Part shown: positions 1 through 10,749 of the stretch, piece after piece
How positions within the stretch are numbered: the stretch's first letter is position 1
Layout of the letters: each line of letters begins with the position of its first letter
Assembly (NCBI GenBank): GCA_963978895.1
Contig: OZ022242.1
Coordinates: 7,125,498 to 7,189,497 of the forward strand
Direction: 5' to 3'
DNA: 64,000 nt
Origin: Erpobdella octoculata
Taxonomy: Eukaryota; Annelida; Clitellata; Hirudinida; Erpobdellidae
The notes under the pieces: model-generated
Told to the model about the DNA's origin: nothing
Databases searched by the model: none
Seen by the model: only the letters and a program-made list of their open reading frames with translations
Translations under genes and position numbers: made by a program

Positions 1-378
1 TCTCCTCTTCTGAACGCTTTCTCTCATCGATCATCATTTTCTTCAACTCAGCCCTTTCTTCTGCAAACATTCTCAGGAGCTCCGATTTTTCTTTAGCCAC
101 CTTTTTTTCCAATTCCCTTTCCACCTGATGTATAGAAACCGTTAATGTCTCAATATTCTGTCCCCTCTCTTTCTCTATTTTCAAACAGACATCTCTCAAG
201 GCTTTAATCCTTGCTTGTGTTCCACAAAACCATTTGCTCGAGCAGTTTGTTTTTCCACAAAAACTTTCCACTCTCCAAAACTCTCAACGGCATTCCAACA
301 TGCATCGGACGCTTTTCTGTATTCCGACGTATTTATTTCGTTTTTGGGTAGGGTCAGTGAGTTCATCTTAACTTCCAT
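1..378 (-). CDS. Partial coiled-coil protein coding region, broken by a frame change
   Basis: The product is not recognised. An ATG at 378 opens 60 codons on the minus strand, ending at a stop at 196. From about 240 down to the window edge a different minus frame is open without stops and is rich in Glu and Lys, with heptad-like spacing, as expected for a coiled coil. The two frames would join with a single-base shift at the short T run near 237-240, within the codons after TARANG. No GT-AG intron fits the junction. This is either a frameshifted gene or repeat-derived ORF, or a sequencing indel. It is cut off by the left edge, so family and length cannot be judged. Confidence 0.4.
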
Positions 379-981
379 TTTTCCGGAGTTTTTGTAAAAA
401 TTCCATTATGACAGGCAAGTGTTTGAAAATATCTATATAGCAATCAATAGAAAAAAGCAAAACAGGCTGGACAAATTCAAATAAAGACGTTAGGTATTGG
501 GAGACGTTATATGTTATTTTGTGCTATAATAACGTCGTCAATTCAACTGTTCAAATTTATATAGCGTTTACAATGAATAGTTTAAACAAGTTTGATCATC
601 TTTCAATCAATCAATCAATCAACTAACATGGCTATATAATTGATATCTTTAAAGTAATTCGGACCATTAAAATAGGGCAATATAACTTGAACTGCTTGAA
701 ACTCAAGTAAGATCAATCCAATAGACTAAAGTTCAACATTTGCAGAAATAAAATTAAAAAATTATGAAATTTGTTTCTTTTTCAAGTAAACACATTAGTT
801 TTTCAGTCATTCTATTATTTTTCTGTTGTTATTTTAACTTCAGTTTCGAATTCTTAAACTAAAAAATGATGACATTTTTCTCTTTTTTTATGTAAGCACA
901 TTAGTTTGTCATTTATTCTGTTATTCCTTGGCCAGTAATTTGGACTCATCATTTTTATAGTTTATAGCCAGGGATTAGAAA
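379..981. other. Gene-free AT-rich stretch
   Basis: I see no coding signal. It contains a short TCAA-type microsatellite near 604-622 and otherwise low-complexity A/T-rich sequence that may be the upstream region of the left-edge minus-strand ORF. Confidence 0.6.
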
Positions 982-1219
982 CAGGGTCGTTATTTGGGAG
1001 GCTAGTGAGGTGGTTGCTCTCCAAGGATTTTTGAGAAAATGTTTTTTTTAATTGAAATAAATAAAGATAAAGTTTTAGAAATTTTTGGAAATTGTACCTC
1101 CGACTACCCCTGTTATCAGTCAGCTATTTTTGGAGGCAAAAGTGTCTAGAGTCTTACAAAGAATTTAAAAAAAATCTTAAAAGGTTTGTCCACCTCCCAA
1201 AAATTGCTTAAATGACGTT
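982..1219. mobile_element. Short hAT-like MITE, family R2, copy 1
   Basis: It starts CAGGGTCGTTATTTGGGAGG and ends with the near-complement (CCTCCCAAAAATTGC then AAATGACGTT). The interior has the family core: a GACTACCCC-type segment followed by a CAGCTATTTTTGGAGG segment. The flanks ATTAGAAA and CTTAGAAA match at 7 of 8 bases, as expected of an old 8-bp target duplication. The final CCTG appears to have been lost. The family recurs at 1408, 31602, 48272 and in 58.5-59.2 kb. Confidence 0.5.
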
Positions 1220-1407
1220 CTTAGAAAGTTATAATTAATCTGCTTTGCAGACTTGAACTAATGGTTGAATTTTTTTAAAAGAGTTAGTAATTTTGTCTTT
1301 GTTTTGAAACTCGTAATAAATTGATGAGAAAGAAAAACAAAGTAGTCGATTTGTTGGAGAATAATAAATATTCGCTTTACCATATTTTAATTCCCCAGTC
1401 TTGTAAC

Positions 1408-1630
1408 CAAAGGCGTCATTTTTGGGGGTGTAGGGAAATAAACCCCCCCCCAGAGATTTTCCGATTAAAATTTTTTCTAAAAAATGGAAAAATATTTTAT
1501 AAAATTTTTGAAAAATACCCACGACTACCCCTAATCATCAGCTATTTCTGAAAGCAAAAGTTAAGCATTTACTAGGATAAATTTTAAAGTGTTTTTTCCC
1601 GCCTATGATTTTGCTAAAATGACGCTCCTG
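1408..1630. mobile_element. Short hAT-like MITE, family R2, copy 2
   Basis: It begins CAAAGGCGTCATTTTTGGGG and ends AAATGACGCTCCTG, an imperfect terminal inverted repeat. The interior repeats the core of copy 1 (ACGACTACCCC followed by ATCATCAGCTATTTCTG). The flanking octamers CTTGTAAC and CCTGTGGC agree at only 5 of 8 positions, so the target duplication is weak. It is non-coding. Confidence 0.5.
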
Positions 1631-1639
1631 CCTGTGGCT

Positions 1640-2780
1640 TGATTTGCATTGTGACTTGAGTTGCCATAATATAACATGCAGAGCCTCTCTGATTAACAGA
1701 AAAAAATGTGTTAAGACTTGTCTCATGGTCATGTTACGGGATGGAAGATCGAAGATCGTGTACCTACATTATTTTTTTTCTGGGAAATAGATCGAAATTT
1801 AGAATAACAGTTAATTAGATATTCAGCTTATTCCCAAATTGTGCGTACAACTGTTTCTCCTTGGATATGTAAAAGACCAACCAGCCACTTTATCCTCTAT
1901 CAATGTTCTCACTAGTGGGTTGATTGAATCAATATAGGCATTATAAATAAATTCAAGGTCGTTAGACTATAACTATACTCTGAAGAATTTTGCGTGATAT
2001 TCAATTTATCTGCTCGCTTTTTTAATTAATTTCATTAAATAAATTTCAGTTTTGACTTTCCAAGTTTTTAGCATTTATCTCTGAAAATAATATCATTTGT
2101 TGCTTTTACATTAGAATACATTTACCTACTGCAAATTCAAAATGAATGTTTATTATTCAGCCTGACATTGAAAAGTATTCATTTGAATACTTGTCATTTC
2201 TGTGTCAAGGCTTCAAGCATATATATCTATGGCTTCAAGTGTGTATAAATATTTTTTGCATAGTAATTAATCAAGCAAACATTGAAGAATTTTTCTCGGT
2301 ATTAAACGGATGTCGTGGGTGGCGCAAAAGCGTCTGTGACAAACATTACCTTCAGTGAGGGGGGAGTGGAAAATTTTCCTTTGCACTGCTATGCGGGTGA
2401 CAGGTAAAACTGTGTCATCCCATATGCTAGCGCTGCTGAGGTGTGTGTATTCAACAAGTGGCGCCCAAATGTCATGACCTTTATCTTCTTGTTATAAAGC
2501 TGCTGAAAGTAACTTAATTAAATCCAGTCTTAAAACACTTGGTGTAAAGGACTATAAACTATCATAAAAAAACCTGAATTAAATTGTTTTCTTCGGTTAT
2601 CCGTATGATCATTTGTTTTTATTTTAGAAATTAATTGCATATTTTTTAATTCTTAGAAATGAAAACTTATAAGATGGTTAAAGATGACAAATTCTTAGAG
2701 CCCATGCATGTGCCAACAAATTTAAACAAATTATTTATGAATATTCCTCTAATAATCCATCTCCTGTTTCTTTTTCTTCT
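1640..2780. other. Gene-free stretch
   Basis: Only short chance reading frames are present, with no recognisable domain, RNA gene or terminal repeats. Confidence 0.5.
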
Positions 2781-2945
2781 AATAAATTTTTGAGTCACTT
2801 TTTGATGATAGATTTTCTTTAAATTTTGTATACATGCTTTTGCTTGATGACAATGCAATATTTAATAACTAGTTTTGTGAAGAAAAAAAAATTTCTCATA
2901 AAAAAACAAAAATGTAAAAAATTGATTTTAGAATTGAAGTTATGA
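2780..2945 (+). repeat. Interspersed repeat R5, copy 1
   Basis: The segment with TTTTTGAGTCACTTTTTGAT, a GATAGATTTT tract, CATACATG-like and GACAATGCAATATT motifs recurs at about 5317-5425 inside intron 5 of the first carbonyl reductase gene. Both are non-coding and degenerate. Confidence 0.5.
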
Positions 2946-3205
2946 TTAAATAAAAGTATTTAGTTTATAAACTTTGTTTTTATAATTTTCACTTGTCTAA
3001 AAGCTATACACGTGCGATGTGCACCACTGACTCGAACCATCAGTCAATACTTCGTGTGGGACGAAACGTCTTATATCTAGCTCACAAAAACAACATTTTT
3101 CTCGGTCAAGTCTATTATATACGCCTGCTACATACTCTTTCAGCAGAGACAAAATCAGTCTCTCTAGTAGTCTAGTGTGACTATTAGAGTTAGCTCAATT
3201 TCGGC

Positions 3206-3215
3206 TATATAAATA
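3206..3215 (+). promoter_or_regulatory. TATA box of carbonyl reductase copy A
   Basis: TATATAAATA lies 54-63 bp upstream of the ATG at 3269. The same motif in the same context precedes the duplicate gene at 10686-10695. The spacing would put transcription start about 30 bp downstream and give a very short 5' UTR. The element and downstream TATAAGTGTGTGAGCTGAAA are conserved between the copies, which is expected of a core promoter carried along in the duplication. Confidence 0.6.
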
Positions 3216-3268
3216 TAAGTGTGTGAGCTGAAATAAAAAATTCGGCGACATTTAAGAGTTGTGGTGCG

Positions 3269-6200
3269 ATGGCTAAGGTTGCCATAGTGAGTATTAAAAG
3301 CTCAGTTTTTTGTAGTTGCAAGCATATTTAAATTTTTATCTATTTTCTCATCGAATAAAAAAACTGAAACTATTCTTCAATCATATTTTAGGTAACTGGG
3401 GCGAACAAAGGCATCGGATTTGCAATAGTTCGAAATCTGTGCAAAAATTTTGGCGGAGATGTCTATCTAACATGTAAGAATTAAACAAAAATCTTAAATT
3501 AGTTATTGTCGGAATTAGTGGACCAAGTTGATAGTTTGCTAAAACAAGTGTTTAAAACAAAATAGCAGTTGGATTAAACTACCTAGGTTTTTTGTTGCAG
3601 ATCTATAATAGTTGCGTACCAGCCGTGATTCGTGGGTGTTATTTTTAGATTTTAGCTTTGGCATGCGTTATGACCTATGCTATGTCAGAAAAATTATGTT
3701 GATCTGAGTTATAGTATAATCTGTATAATTTGTTTTTATTACAAACTTTTATTTAGGTTACAATCTCTGTTTGTGTGTGTGTGTGTCTTTCTCTGTACGC
3801 AAATCTAGCAAGTAAAATTTAACCAGCTTTATGACTGTCTAGGAAGCTGAAACTTTCATCATAGCCTTATATTGGATGACAATACATGATTCAATTAAAA
3901 AAAATTTTTGTTGAAAAACTCATTTTTTCCTTTACTTGTTTTAAACCGAAACTTGTCTTTTAAGCTAATTAAAAAAATATTTACGTAATTTCAAACTATT
4001 TGATATTCAATAGGGTATAGTTGTAGTTGATAACTTTACAAGTTATAATTTATTTTTATTTAAAAACTCCTAGAAGTTATAGTAATATATATGTAACATT
4101 GCTTCTGGCTTGTTTGAATCAATTTGGTTGTTAACACAATCCTGTACTGTAACCCAACCCCCTCATTTCAAACCAAGGACGACTCATCTGCGCAGTTTTT
4201 CCCAAAGTCCATTTTGATTAGATGGTGACATACTAATATAAATTCAAGCAACTTAAAACCATCTGATATTATGATTTTTAATGTTTATTGCCTTTTCAAC
4301 AACTTTCAAATTAAAAATTTATTTTTTCAATGGTCAAGTAATGCTGAGACAATGAATTTATTTTCATTCTACTTTTTAAAAATTTAAATTGTGTCTACAT
4401 TAATGCAAGAGGTGTTAAAAAAATTAATGTTATTGTTTATGAATTAACAATTGAAAGCTGCTTATTGCAGCCAGAGATGAAACAAGAGGCAAAGAAGCAG
4501 TTGGAAAACTTCAAAAAGAGGGCCTGAAACCACTTTACCACCAGCTTGATGTAGAAGATAGCGCCAGCATAGAAAGATTGAAAACCTTTTTGCAAGAAAA
4601 ATACGGAGGCATAGATGTGCTGATTAACAATGCTGGATATCTCTATGAAGTGAATATTAAATACATATAACAATAATTTTATTAGATGGTTAAAAGAACA
4701 CTGATGTTTTTTTAATGTCAGCTTAAATCTGTGGAAAAGGCTGATGTAACAATGAGCATTAATTTTTGGGGACTTCTTAATGTGTCGAATGCTTTGTTTC
4801 CTCTCCTTAGATCTAATTCCAGGTTAACATTTCTTTTGCATATATTGATTTCTTATTCAAATTTCTTTTAACATAATGCTGTTTAAAAAAACGTTTATAT
4901 CTCTTTTTGAACAGAGTTGTTCACGTATCAAGTACATTAAGCATGATTGGTTTAGCTAACTGCAGCCCGGCCAAAAGAAAAGAACTCTTGTCATGTAAAA
5001 CTGTCAATGATGTTTGTGAACAGATGAAGGCATTTGTTTGGTATTTATTTTTGTTGTTATTTTAATTTTATTTTCTAGGGTTTTCAGTAGGAAAATAATG
5101 GTTTCAGCAAGAAGATATGGGGGTCTTTGAGCAATGGCTGATTCATGGCAGAGCTCAAAATGCTTTTTTTTGCTGGTTGTAAATGTTAATTATTTTTTAA
5201 CCAATGCTTCTATTAACTCGTCGTCTCTGTTTCTCTGTCTGTCTGTTTCTCTGTCTGTCTGTTTCTCTGTCTGTCTGTTTCTCTGTCTGTCTGTTTCTCT
5301 GTCTGTTTCAAATCTTGCAATCAATTTTTGAGTCACTTCCTGATGATAGATTTTTTTCAAATTTTGCATACATGCTCAAAATAGAAGACAATGCAATATT
5401 CAATTATTAGTTTTACAATAAGTCAATTAATTTAGTTAATTTTAATTAATTTCGATATTTCGATATAATTAAGATATTTCGACTTTAATATAAAATAAAA
5501 AAGTAATATAAGAAAAAATTGATTGCAAAATTTGTGTTTTAATTACATATAAGAGCATTGGTTTTAAAAATTCGTTTTTAATTTACTTGTTTAATTCTGT
5601 GCCAACATAAAATACATTTAACTGTTACGCAAACTAAAACAAATCTGCAAGACTACCAAAGTAAAATTAATGTGCATACTAATTAAAAGACTAGATAACT
5701 AATCTGTTAACAATTCCAATTTATGTATTGCATGTTGCATACTTGCATATTAAATTTGCCGTTAAAATAACTGGATCACTGGAGCCCTGAGGTGTTACAA
5801 AAAAGCAGGGTCGTTAACAATATCCAGAATTTGTATTGGCAATACCAATCCCACAAGGCACTTAAAAAATATTTGACCATACCAATATCAATACTCAACT
5901 AAAAAGAAATTGCTGCCAATACCAAATACTAAACACTAATACTTAAAAATTATTTTTTTTCAAGTATTTCATTATTAGCACTCAAATTTGAAAAACAAAT
6001 AAAATTAAAGAAAATTGCAAAATAAAAGGCAAATAAAGCCAAACGTTTTGTATTATTCGCAAAATCACACATTCCTTCCACTGAAAGTGCTACATAACTT
6101 CAGGAAAATTGTTACCACCGATCACTAAAAGTTGTGACATTCCAACACTTAACAGAAAAAAAACTGATCGAGAGCACACCATTGATTTCTATATAAAACT

Positions 6201-7977
6201 GGATCGCGCTTTTACCCTGCCTGGGTATAGCTCCTGGTCACCATTTTTACACCTTTTATGCTATTGATGGAAAATCTTAAAAATGCAAAATTGTTGACTT
6301 GCGCAGCTAATAATCGCTCGAATCGACAACATAAGGAAGCCAAACAGTCATTTCATTTGTTGGTAATCAATACTAATCAATTAATGAAAGTTTTATTCGC
6401 CACCCGAGCTATAATATACAATTTTCTAACTCACGACCTAACATGCCTAACAATTATTATCAGCCTAAATAATTTATTGTGAGAATCATTTAAAACAAAT
6501 GAACGTTTAAAAACTTTGTCACAATATGTTCAAATTTTTTAATTAGGTAGCTTTTAACTACAGCTTTATAAATACTTGATACGTGAAGCTTGAGATGATA
6601 AAAAATAAAAAAATTGAATCATGTGGTCCACGGTTTTCTATTTTATCATATATATTTTTTTTCAATGAATATATCCGTATAACATATAAAAAATATTTTT
6701 AATAATTAATGTTTTCTACGGTTCAGTTGTTAAATTATTTTTTTTTACATAAATGCTTTTGTAATTTTATATTTTTAAACATTGTTATGTGAAATATTGG
6801 GTATTAAAACTTTAATACTTTATTTAGTTTAATTTGAACACTGGATAAATAAACAGACTCAGACACAATTTACTCCCATAACATTTTTTTATCAAACATT
6901 AAAACAAAAGCCAGCGTACAAGTAGGTCACAGGAGGAGCTAAGAAGCTACTAACCAGCCATCTAGGAAGCATGAGTTATTGATGAATATTTTTTCACACC
7001 AAAGGTCTGGAATAGCGTACTGCACGCCAGACCGGGCCTCGATATTAGGATTTTAAACGGAACGGACCGGACCGAGTTTTTGTGTCAAGTATAATTCATT
7101 TAATAGACTAAGCGCAATCCAGTTATATATAGAAATCAGTGGAGCGCAATCAAACTGGAAAAAGAAATACGTTAACAAAACGAATGTCAATATGTACCAA
7201 AAGAAGTTTTCTCTGTTTGAATTTTTTTTAAATTTCAATTTTTTAATACTAAAAAATATCGCTATTGGGTTGTGACTAGTTTTTGTTTTAAATGTATCGG
7301 CGATACCAAACCAATTCCTCTCAGTAAAAGTATTGACAATACCATTCCCAATAACAAAAAGTTAATGCCAATAGTTCATTGGTATTTGGCCGATACCAAT
7401 TTTAACATTCCTGCACAAAAGGGCCATTGAAGTTCAAATAAATTTAAACTTGAAATTATTTATGTATTTTAGCGATGTGCAATCTGGCGTACACAAAGAA
7501 AAGGGCTGGGCTAATGCGGCGTACTCTGTAAGTAAAATTGGCGTGACACTTCTGTGTTCGATACAACAACATGTTATTGATGAAGACAAAAGCAGGAATG
7601 GTATCTTGATCAACGGGGCAAGAAAATTCAATTTGCTTGTTTATTTTTTTCTCAATGTTTTTTGTATATCATTTTAACTTAATTTTGCTTTTACAGTGCT
7701 GCCCAGGTTATGTGGCCACTGACATGAGTAAATACCTGGGACCTAAAACAGTGGATGAAGGTCAAATTGAGATTAATTTAATTTATTATGGTTACTTTTA
7801 AAATACACTTAAAATACTTTATTTTCAAAACCTCATTCAGGTGCCGATACTCCTGCTTACTTGGCACTTTTGGATCTTGGAACAGAAAGTCCAAAAGGTG
7901 CTTTTGTGATGGAACGTCAAATAACACCAGTTGATGAAGAAAGTGCTATTGCTTTGGCTAACAAGTTCAAGCTTTAA
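3269..7977 (+). CDS. CBR1: Carbonyl reductase (NADPH) 1-like short-chain dehydrogenase, copy A
   Basis: Members of this family reduce aldehydes, ketones and quinones with NADPH in the cytosol. Eight exons join in phase: 3269-3286, 3392-3473, 4471-4649, 4722-4822, 4915-5040, 7473-7617, 7697-7760 and 7841-7977, giving 283 residues, about CBR1 length. Visible motifs are the Rossmann TGANKGIG (residues 8-15), NNAG (86-89), the catalytic Ser in VSST (around 132-133), and the catalytic YSVSK (Tyr186, Lys190). The stretch CCPGYVATDM followed by GADTPAYLALL is diagnostic of the CBR1 branch. Intron 6 starts with GC (GGG|gcaaga) rather than GT. Intron 2 carries repeat R1 and intron 5 a 1.6-kb hAT element, both absent or different in copy B. 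An AATAAA lies 54 bp after the stop. Confidence 0.93.
3739..3965 (+). repeat. Interspersed repeat R1, copy 1, in intron 2 of CBR1-A
   Basis: It shares a TTACAATCTCTGTTTGTGTG start, CTCTGTACGCAAATC, AAGTAAAATTTAACCAGCTT, GGAAGCTGAAACTTTCA and GGATGACAATACATG with copies at about 16045 and 21585. It contains a short GT microsatellite. The corresponding intron of CBR1-B lacks it. The element class is unknown. Confidence 0.7.
5225..5308 (+). repeat. CTGT-type microsatellite in intron 5 of CBR1-A
   Basis: A roughly 16-bp unit TCTCTGTCTGTCTGTT is repeated about five times. It is absent from the paralogous intron of CBR1-B and is followed directly by repeat R5. Confidence 0.85.
5317..5425 (+). repeat. 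Interspersed repeat R5, copy 2
   Basis: It matches 2780-2900 over TTTTTGAGTCACTT, a GATGATAGATTTTTTT-type tract and GACAATGCAATATTCAAT. It is found only in the A copy of the duplicated gene, so the insertion or deletion separating the introns came after the duplication. Confidence 0.5.
5806..7413. mobile_element. Non-autonomous hAT-like element in intron 5 of CBR1-A
   Basis: The left end is CAGGGTCGTTAA with an AATTTGTATTGGCAATACC segment; the right end is the near-complement GGTATTTGGCCGATACC, then TTAACATTCCTG. Flanking octamers are CAAAAAAG (5798-5805) and CACAAAAG (7414-7421). The paralogous intron of CBR1-B has a single uninterrupted TTACACAAAAGAACC at 13253-13267, which is the empty site. 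The 1608-bp interior is AT-rich, has inner GGTATTGG/CCAATACC-rich arms and no recognisable transposase. The CAGGG ends and 8-bp duplication are hAT hallmarks. Confidence 0.85.
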
Positions 7978-8030
7978 ATTTGCTTATTTACATTATGAAA
8001 ATCTGTGGTGATTGGTTGTATTGTATTATG

Positions 8031-8036
8031 AATAAA
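8031..8036 (+). terminator. Poly(A) signal of CBR1-A
   Basis: AATAAA lies 54 bp after the stop codon of CBR1-A. A SINE insertion begins about 30 bp downstream, near the expected cleavage site. Confidence 0.7.
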
Positions 8037-8065
8037 ATACAGGAAAATGGCTAGGTCTTGTCTTA

Positions 8066-8222
8066 GTGGTGGTGGTGGCAGCAAAGCGGTAAAGCGTTCG
8101 CCCGTCGGATTATAGGTCGGCGGTTTGAATCTCACGGGCGTTACAATCTTAGCATCCTTAAGCAAGAAGTTTACACGTATTGCTCAGGTTAATTGTCTCC
8201 TTTCACTAACCTAAAAAAATTA
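8066..8222 (+). mobile_element. tRNA-derived SINE downstream of CBR1-A
   Basis: It has a polymerase III A-box-like TGGCAGCAAAGCGG (about 8076-8089) and a B box GGTTTGAATCT (8122-8132), with spacing typical of a tRNA head, followed by a non-tRNA tail and a short A-run (CTAAAAAAA). The sequence downstream of CBR1-B (13950-13968) runs straight from GTCTTA to TTGAAAATTGACATTG, so this is an insertion specific to the A copy. Target duplication ends are ambiguous (about TTA). Confidence 0.75.
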
Positions 8223-9470
8223 TTAAAAATTGACATTGCCAGCAGACAAACTTAGGTTTCAGGCATAACTGCTTTTTTCATCTTGCTGCGTCAACCTTGT
8301 CCTCGAAGTCTGTTTCAATAACTAAGTATAGTAAATGGATGTATGCAGCTGTATGTTTCCATCTATTTGAGACAGGGCTGCCGACAGGTCCTTCCTGTTC
8401 CACTGAGGGCTGCCAAGAGCGGAGTCAAAGATAATTTCCGAGACCCAGACTATTTAGAGAACCTAAATGGAGCTTCTTTTGTGAAGTGTTGAAAAAAATT
8501 ATTAACATGTACTCACGACTACATCAGCTAATTTCAATTTTGTTGGTAAATTTTTTGTACCAGAAACATTTCTGTAATAGTGTCCGGCTTAGTTAGTTTA
8601 CCCGTGCCAAATTTTCCTGCTTGGCGGTCCTGTTTCCACTGAAATTAGTTTTGATATTATTTTGTCCCCCTCCAAAGCAAACATTTATGTAATTTTCAAT
8701 CAACAGAAAAAGTCAGTTTTTATTCATGAGCAGTGCCTGTTTCAGCCGTTTACCAGTGAACGATTCTTAGAGACGTTGGTCTGATATATTCTCACAATAT
8801 ATCAGATAATGGTTTAATTTAACTTAACATGAAAATTTAATTTTACCATCCTTCGAATATTATTTCCATCTCATTGTCCGAAGTAAGATTGATTTAATCT
8901 AGAACGAAATCACTTTACTGTCACTTGTAATCTTTTAGTAGCGAAGCGTATGGGACCATAGACTTATACGTCTTATACTATATACACCTAGACACACAGT
9001 GCCCCGTATGTGCCTATATTAAGTAGCGAAGACAAATCAAAGCAAAATTTTATGGCCATCACGTGATCAACGCGTTTTAGGTGTATACCACAATAAGCAC
9101 AGCAATCTTTAGGAACGCGTTTTAGGTGTATACCACAATAAGCACAGCAATCTTTGGGAATTTTTTTACTTTAAAATTACGCAAAAATGTGTTTCAAATA
9201 TTTTAATAAAAAAAGTGAATTGGTCAATTGAATCAGGTAATATTTTTTTATACCCAGCTTTGGCCCTAGTGAAAAGGCCATCTTAACTTGCATCGCCCAA
9301 TTTGCATGCATTGCATGTCTAGATATGTAGACTATATATATAATATATGTCTATGTATGGGACTGGAAAATCTTGTCTATAGTAATGTTGAATACTGATA
9401 TAGACAGTTATATTTTGAATTTTGGTGTCATCCAATGCGATGGTGTCACTCAATGTAGTGTCCTGCTCAG
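8223..9470 (+). repeat. 3' flank of the CBR1 tandem duplication, copy A
   Basis: This non-coding stretch matches 13966-14835 piece by piece (GACATTGCCAGCAGACAAAC, CAGGGCTGCC, GATTTAATCTAGAACGAAAT, TTGGTGTCA). It shows that the duplicated unit extends well past the gene. Copy A has an extra segment at about 8960-9360. An R2-like core (CGACTACATCAGCTAATTT) lies at about 8517-8535. Confidence 0.7.
9072..9162 (+). repeat. 46-bp direct tandem duplication
   Basis: ACGCGTTTTAGGTGTATACC and the following CACAATAAGCACAGCAATCTT occur twice in immediate succession, with period about 46 and a single late difference (TTTAGG versus TTTGGG). Confidence 0.9.
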
Positions 9471-9792
9471 GGGGTGAATGTCAGTTTTCTCCAAATTTCT
9501 GACAATTAGCGAAGCGCTTAAAATTAAAAGCATCTGTGTTATCTCAATCACAGTGAGCGCCCTGTGATTAGGACCGACTGTTACTGACAGTGCGGGCTTC
9601 GCACTTACAATGAAATCGACAAAAAAATAAAAGTGCGCGCACTATCAGTTGCATGCAAAAGCTATTGACCGTGCTAGAACATTCACTGACAATAGCAATT
9701 TTTTATTTAAATTAAATTACAGTGAGCGAATGGTATGGTATATGGTATGGTATCTGACGTCACAACGTGTAAGAATTTTCTTACCGATTCTT

Positions 9793-10580
9793 CAGCGGTA
9801 TTCACCGCTAAAAAGGAACTCGCCATTATTTCTTGAGTCTGTTCTTAATCAAATAACTGCCTGCCTTCAATCTAGTATATCCTGGAGTTCTTCTATGTGT
9901 CTCAAACTTAATCCTGACAAGTTTGAACTAAGTCCTCTACATCTCTAAATCCTCTTTCTTTGGTTTTGCCACCACCATCTTCTCTTTCCATTTCTCCTTC
10001 TCATTTGATTCGTAGCTTAGGTTTTCTCTTTGACTCCAACTTGTCTCTAACCCCTCAAATTACATCTGTTACTAAATCTTGTTACTTCCATATTTGCCGT
10101 ATTAAGCAGCTTCGTCCTCTTCTGGATGACCCTTCTCTACAACTTCTAGTCTCTTCTCTTGTTCTGTCTCGAATTGATTACTGCAATTCACTATATTATG
10201 GTCTTCCTGACACTACCCTTTATCCTCTCTCTAAAGCCTTCAACTCGGCTGCGCGCTTAGTTTCTCGCACCTCCTACTCCTCTCATCTCACATCTATCTA
10301 TCTCTTGTTCTTCTCCATTGGCTTCCTCTCAGATATAGGGTGATTTTTAAAATCTGTTTAATAATGTATAAAATAAAAAATTGTCTTTCTTCTCTCTACT
10401 TAACTAATTTAATACATATCCCTCCTAAGTCTGGTCTTCGTTCTTCTTCTCTTAGTCACTTTCGCGTCTTCACTATTAAGCATTCTTTTGCTAAACGCTC
10501 TTCTCCTACTCTGGTCCCTATCTCAGCTTTCCGTCGTGGACTTAAAACACATCTGTTTAATAAGTTCATGACCAAGCGCT
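9793..10580 (+). mobile_element. LINE 3' end, reverse transcriptase C-terminal fragment, copy A
   Basis: Translations in two frames give the non-LTR RT tail: CLKLNPDKFE, then SLGFLFDSNLS, LVLSRIDYCNSLYYGLPD, FNSAARLVSRTS and, after a frame change, FKICLIMYKIKNCLSSLYL and FRRGLKTHLFNKF. These are the C-terminal motifs of CR1/L2-type LINEs. The frame is interrupted at about 9948 and 10343, and a block present in the 40.5-kb copy is deleted near 10515. The element is dead and 5' truncated. Its end lies within about 20 bp of the 5' border of the CBR1-B duplication unit. Confidence 0.85.
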
Positions 10581-10685
10581 ATACAAATTCAGCCTGCTCT
10601 ATACTATACTCTTTCAGCAGAGACAAAATCAGCCTGTCTATTATGACTATTAGAGTTCGCGCTATTTAGAGCTTAAATTTTAGAC

Positions 10686-10695
10686 TATATAAATA
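10686..10695 (+). promoter_or_regulatory. TATA box of carbonyl reductase copy B
   Basis: TATATAAATA lies 55-64 bp before the ATG at 10750, in the same sequence context as in copy A. The LINE fragment ends only about 100 bp upstream, so copy B keeps little more than its core promoter from the ancestral upstream region. Confidence 0.6.
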
Positions 10696-10749
10696 TAAGT
10701 GTGTGAGCTGAAATAAACAATTCGTCGAAATTTTCGAGTGTGTGGTTCG

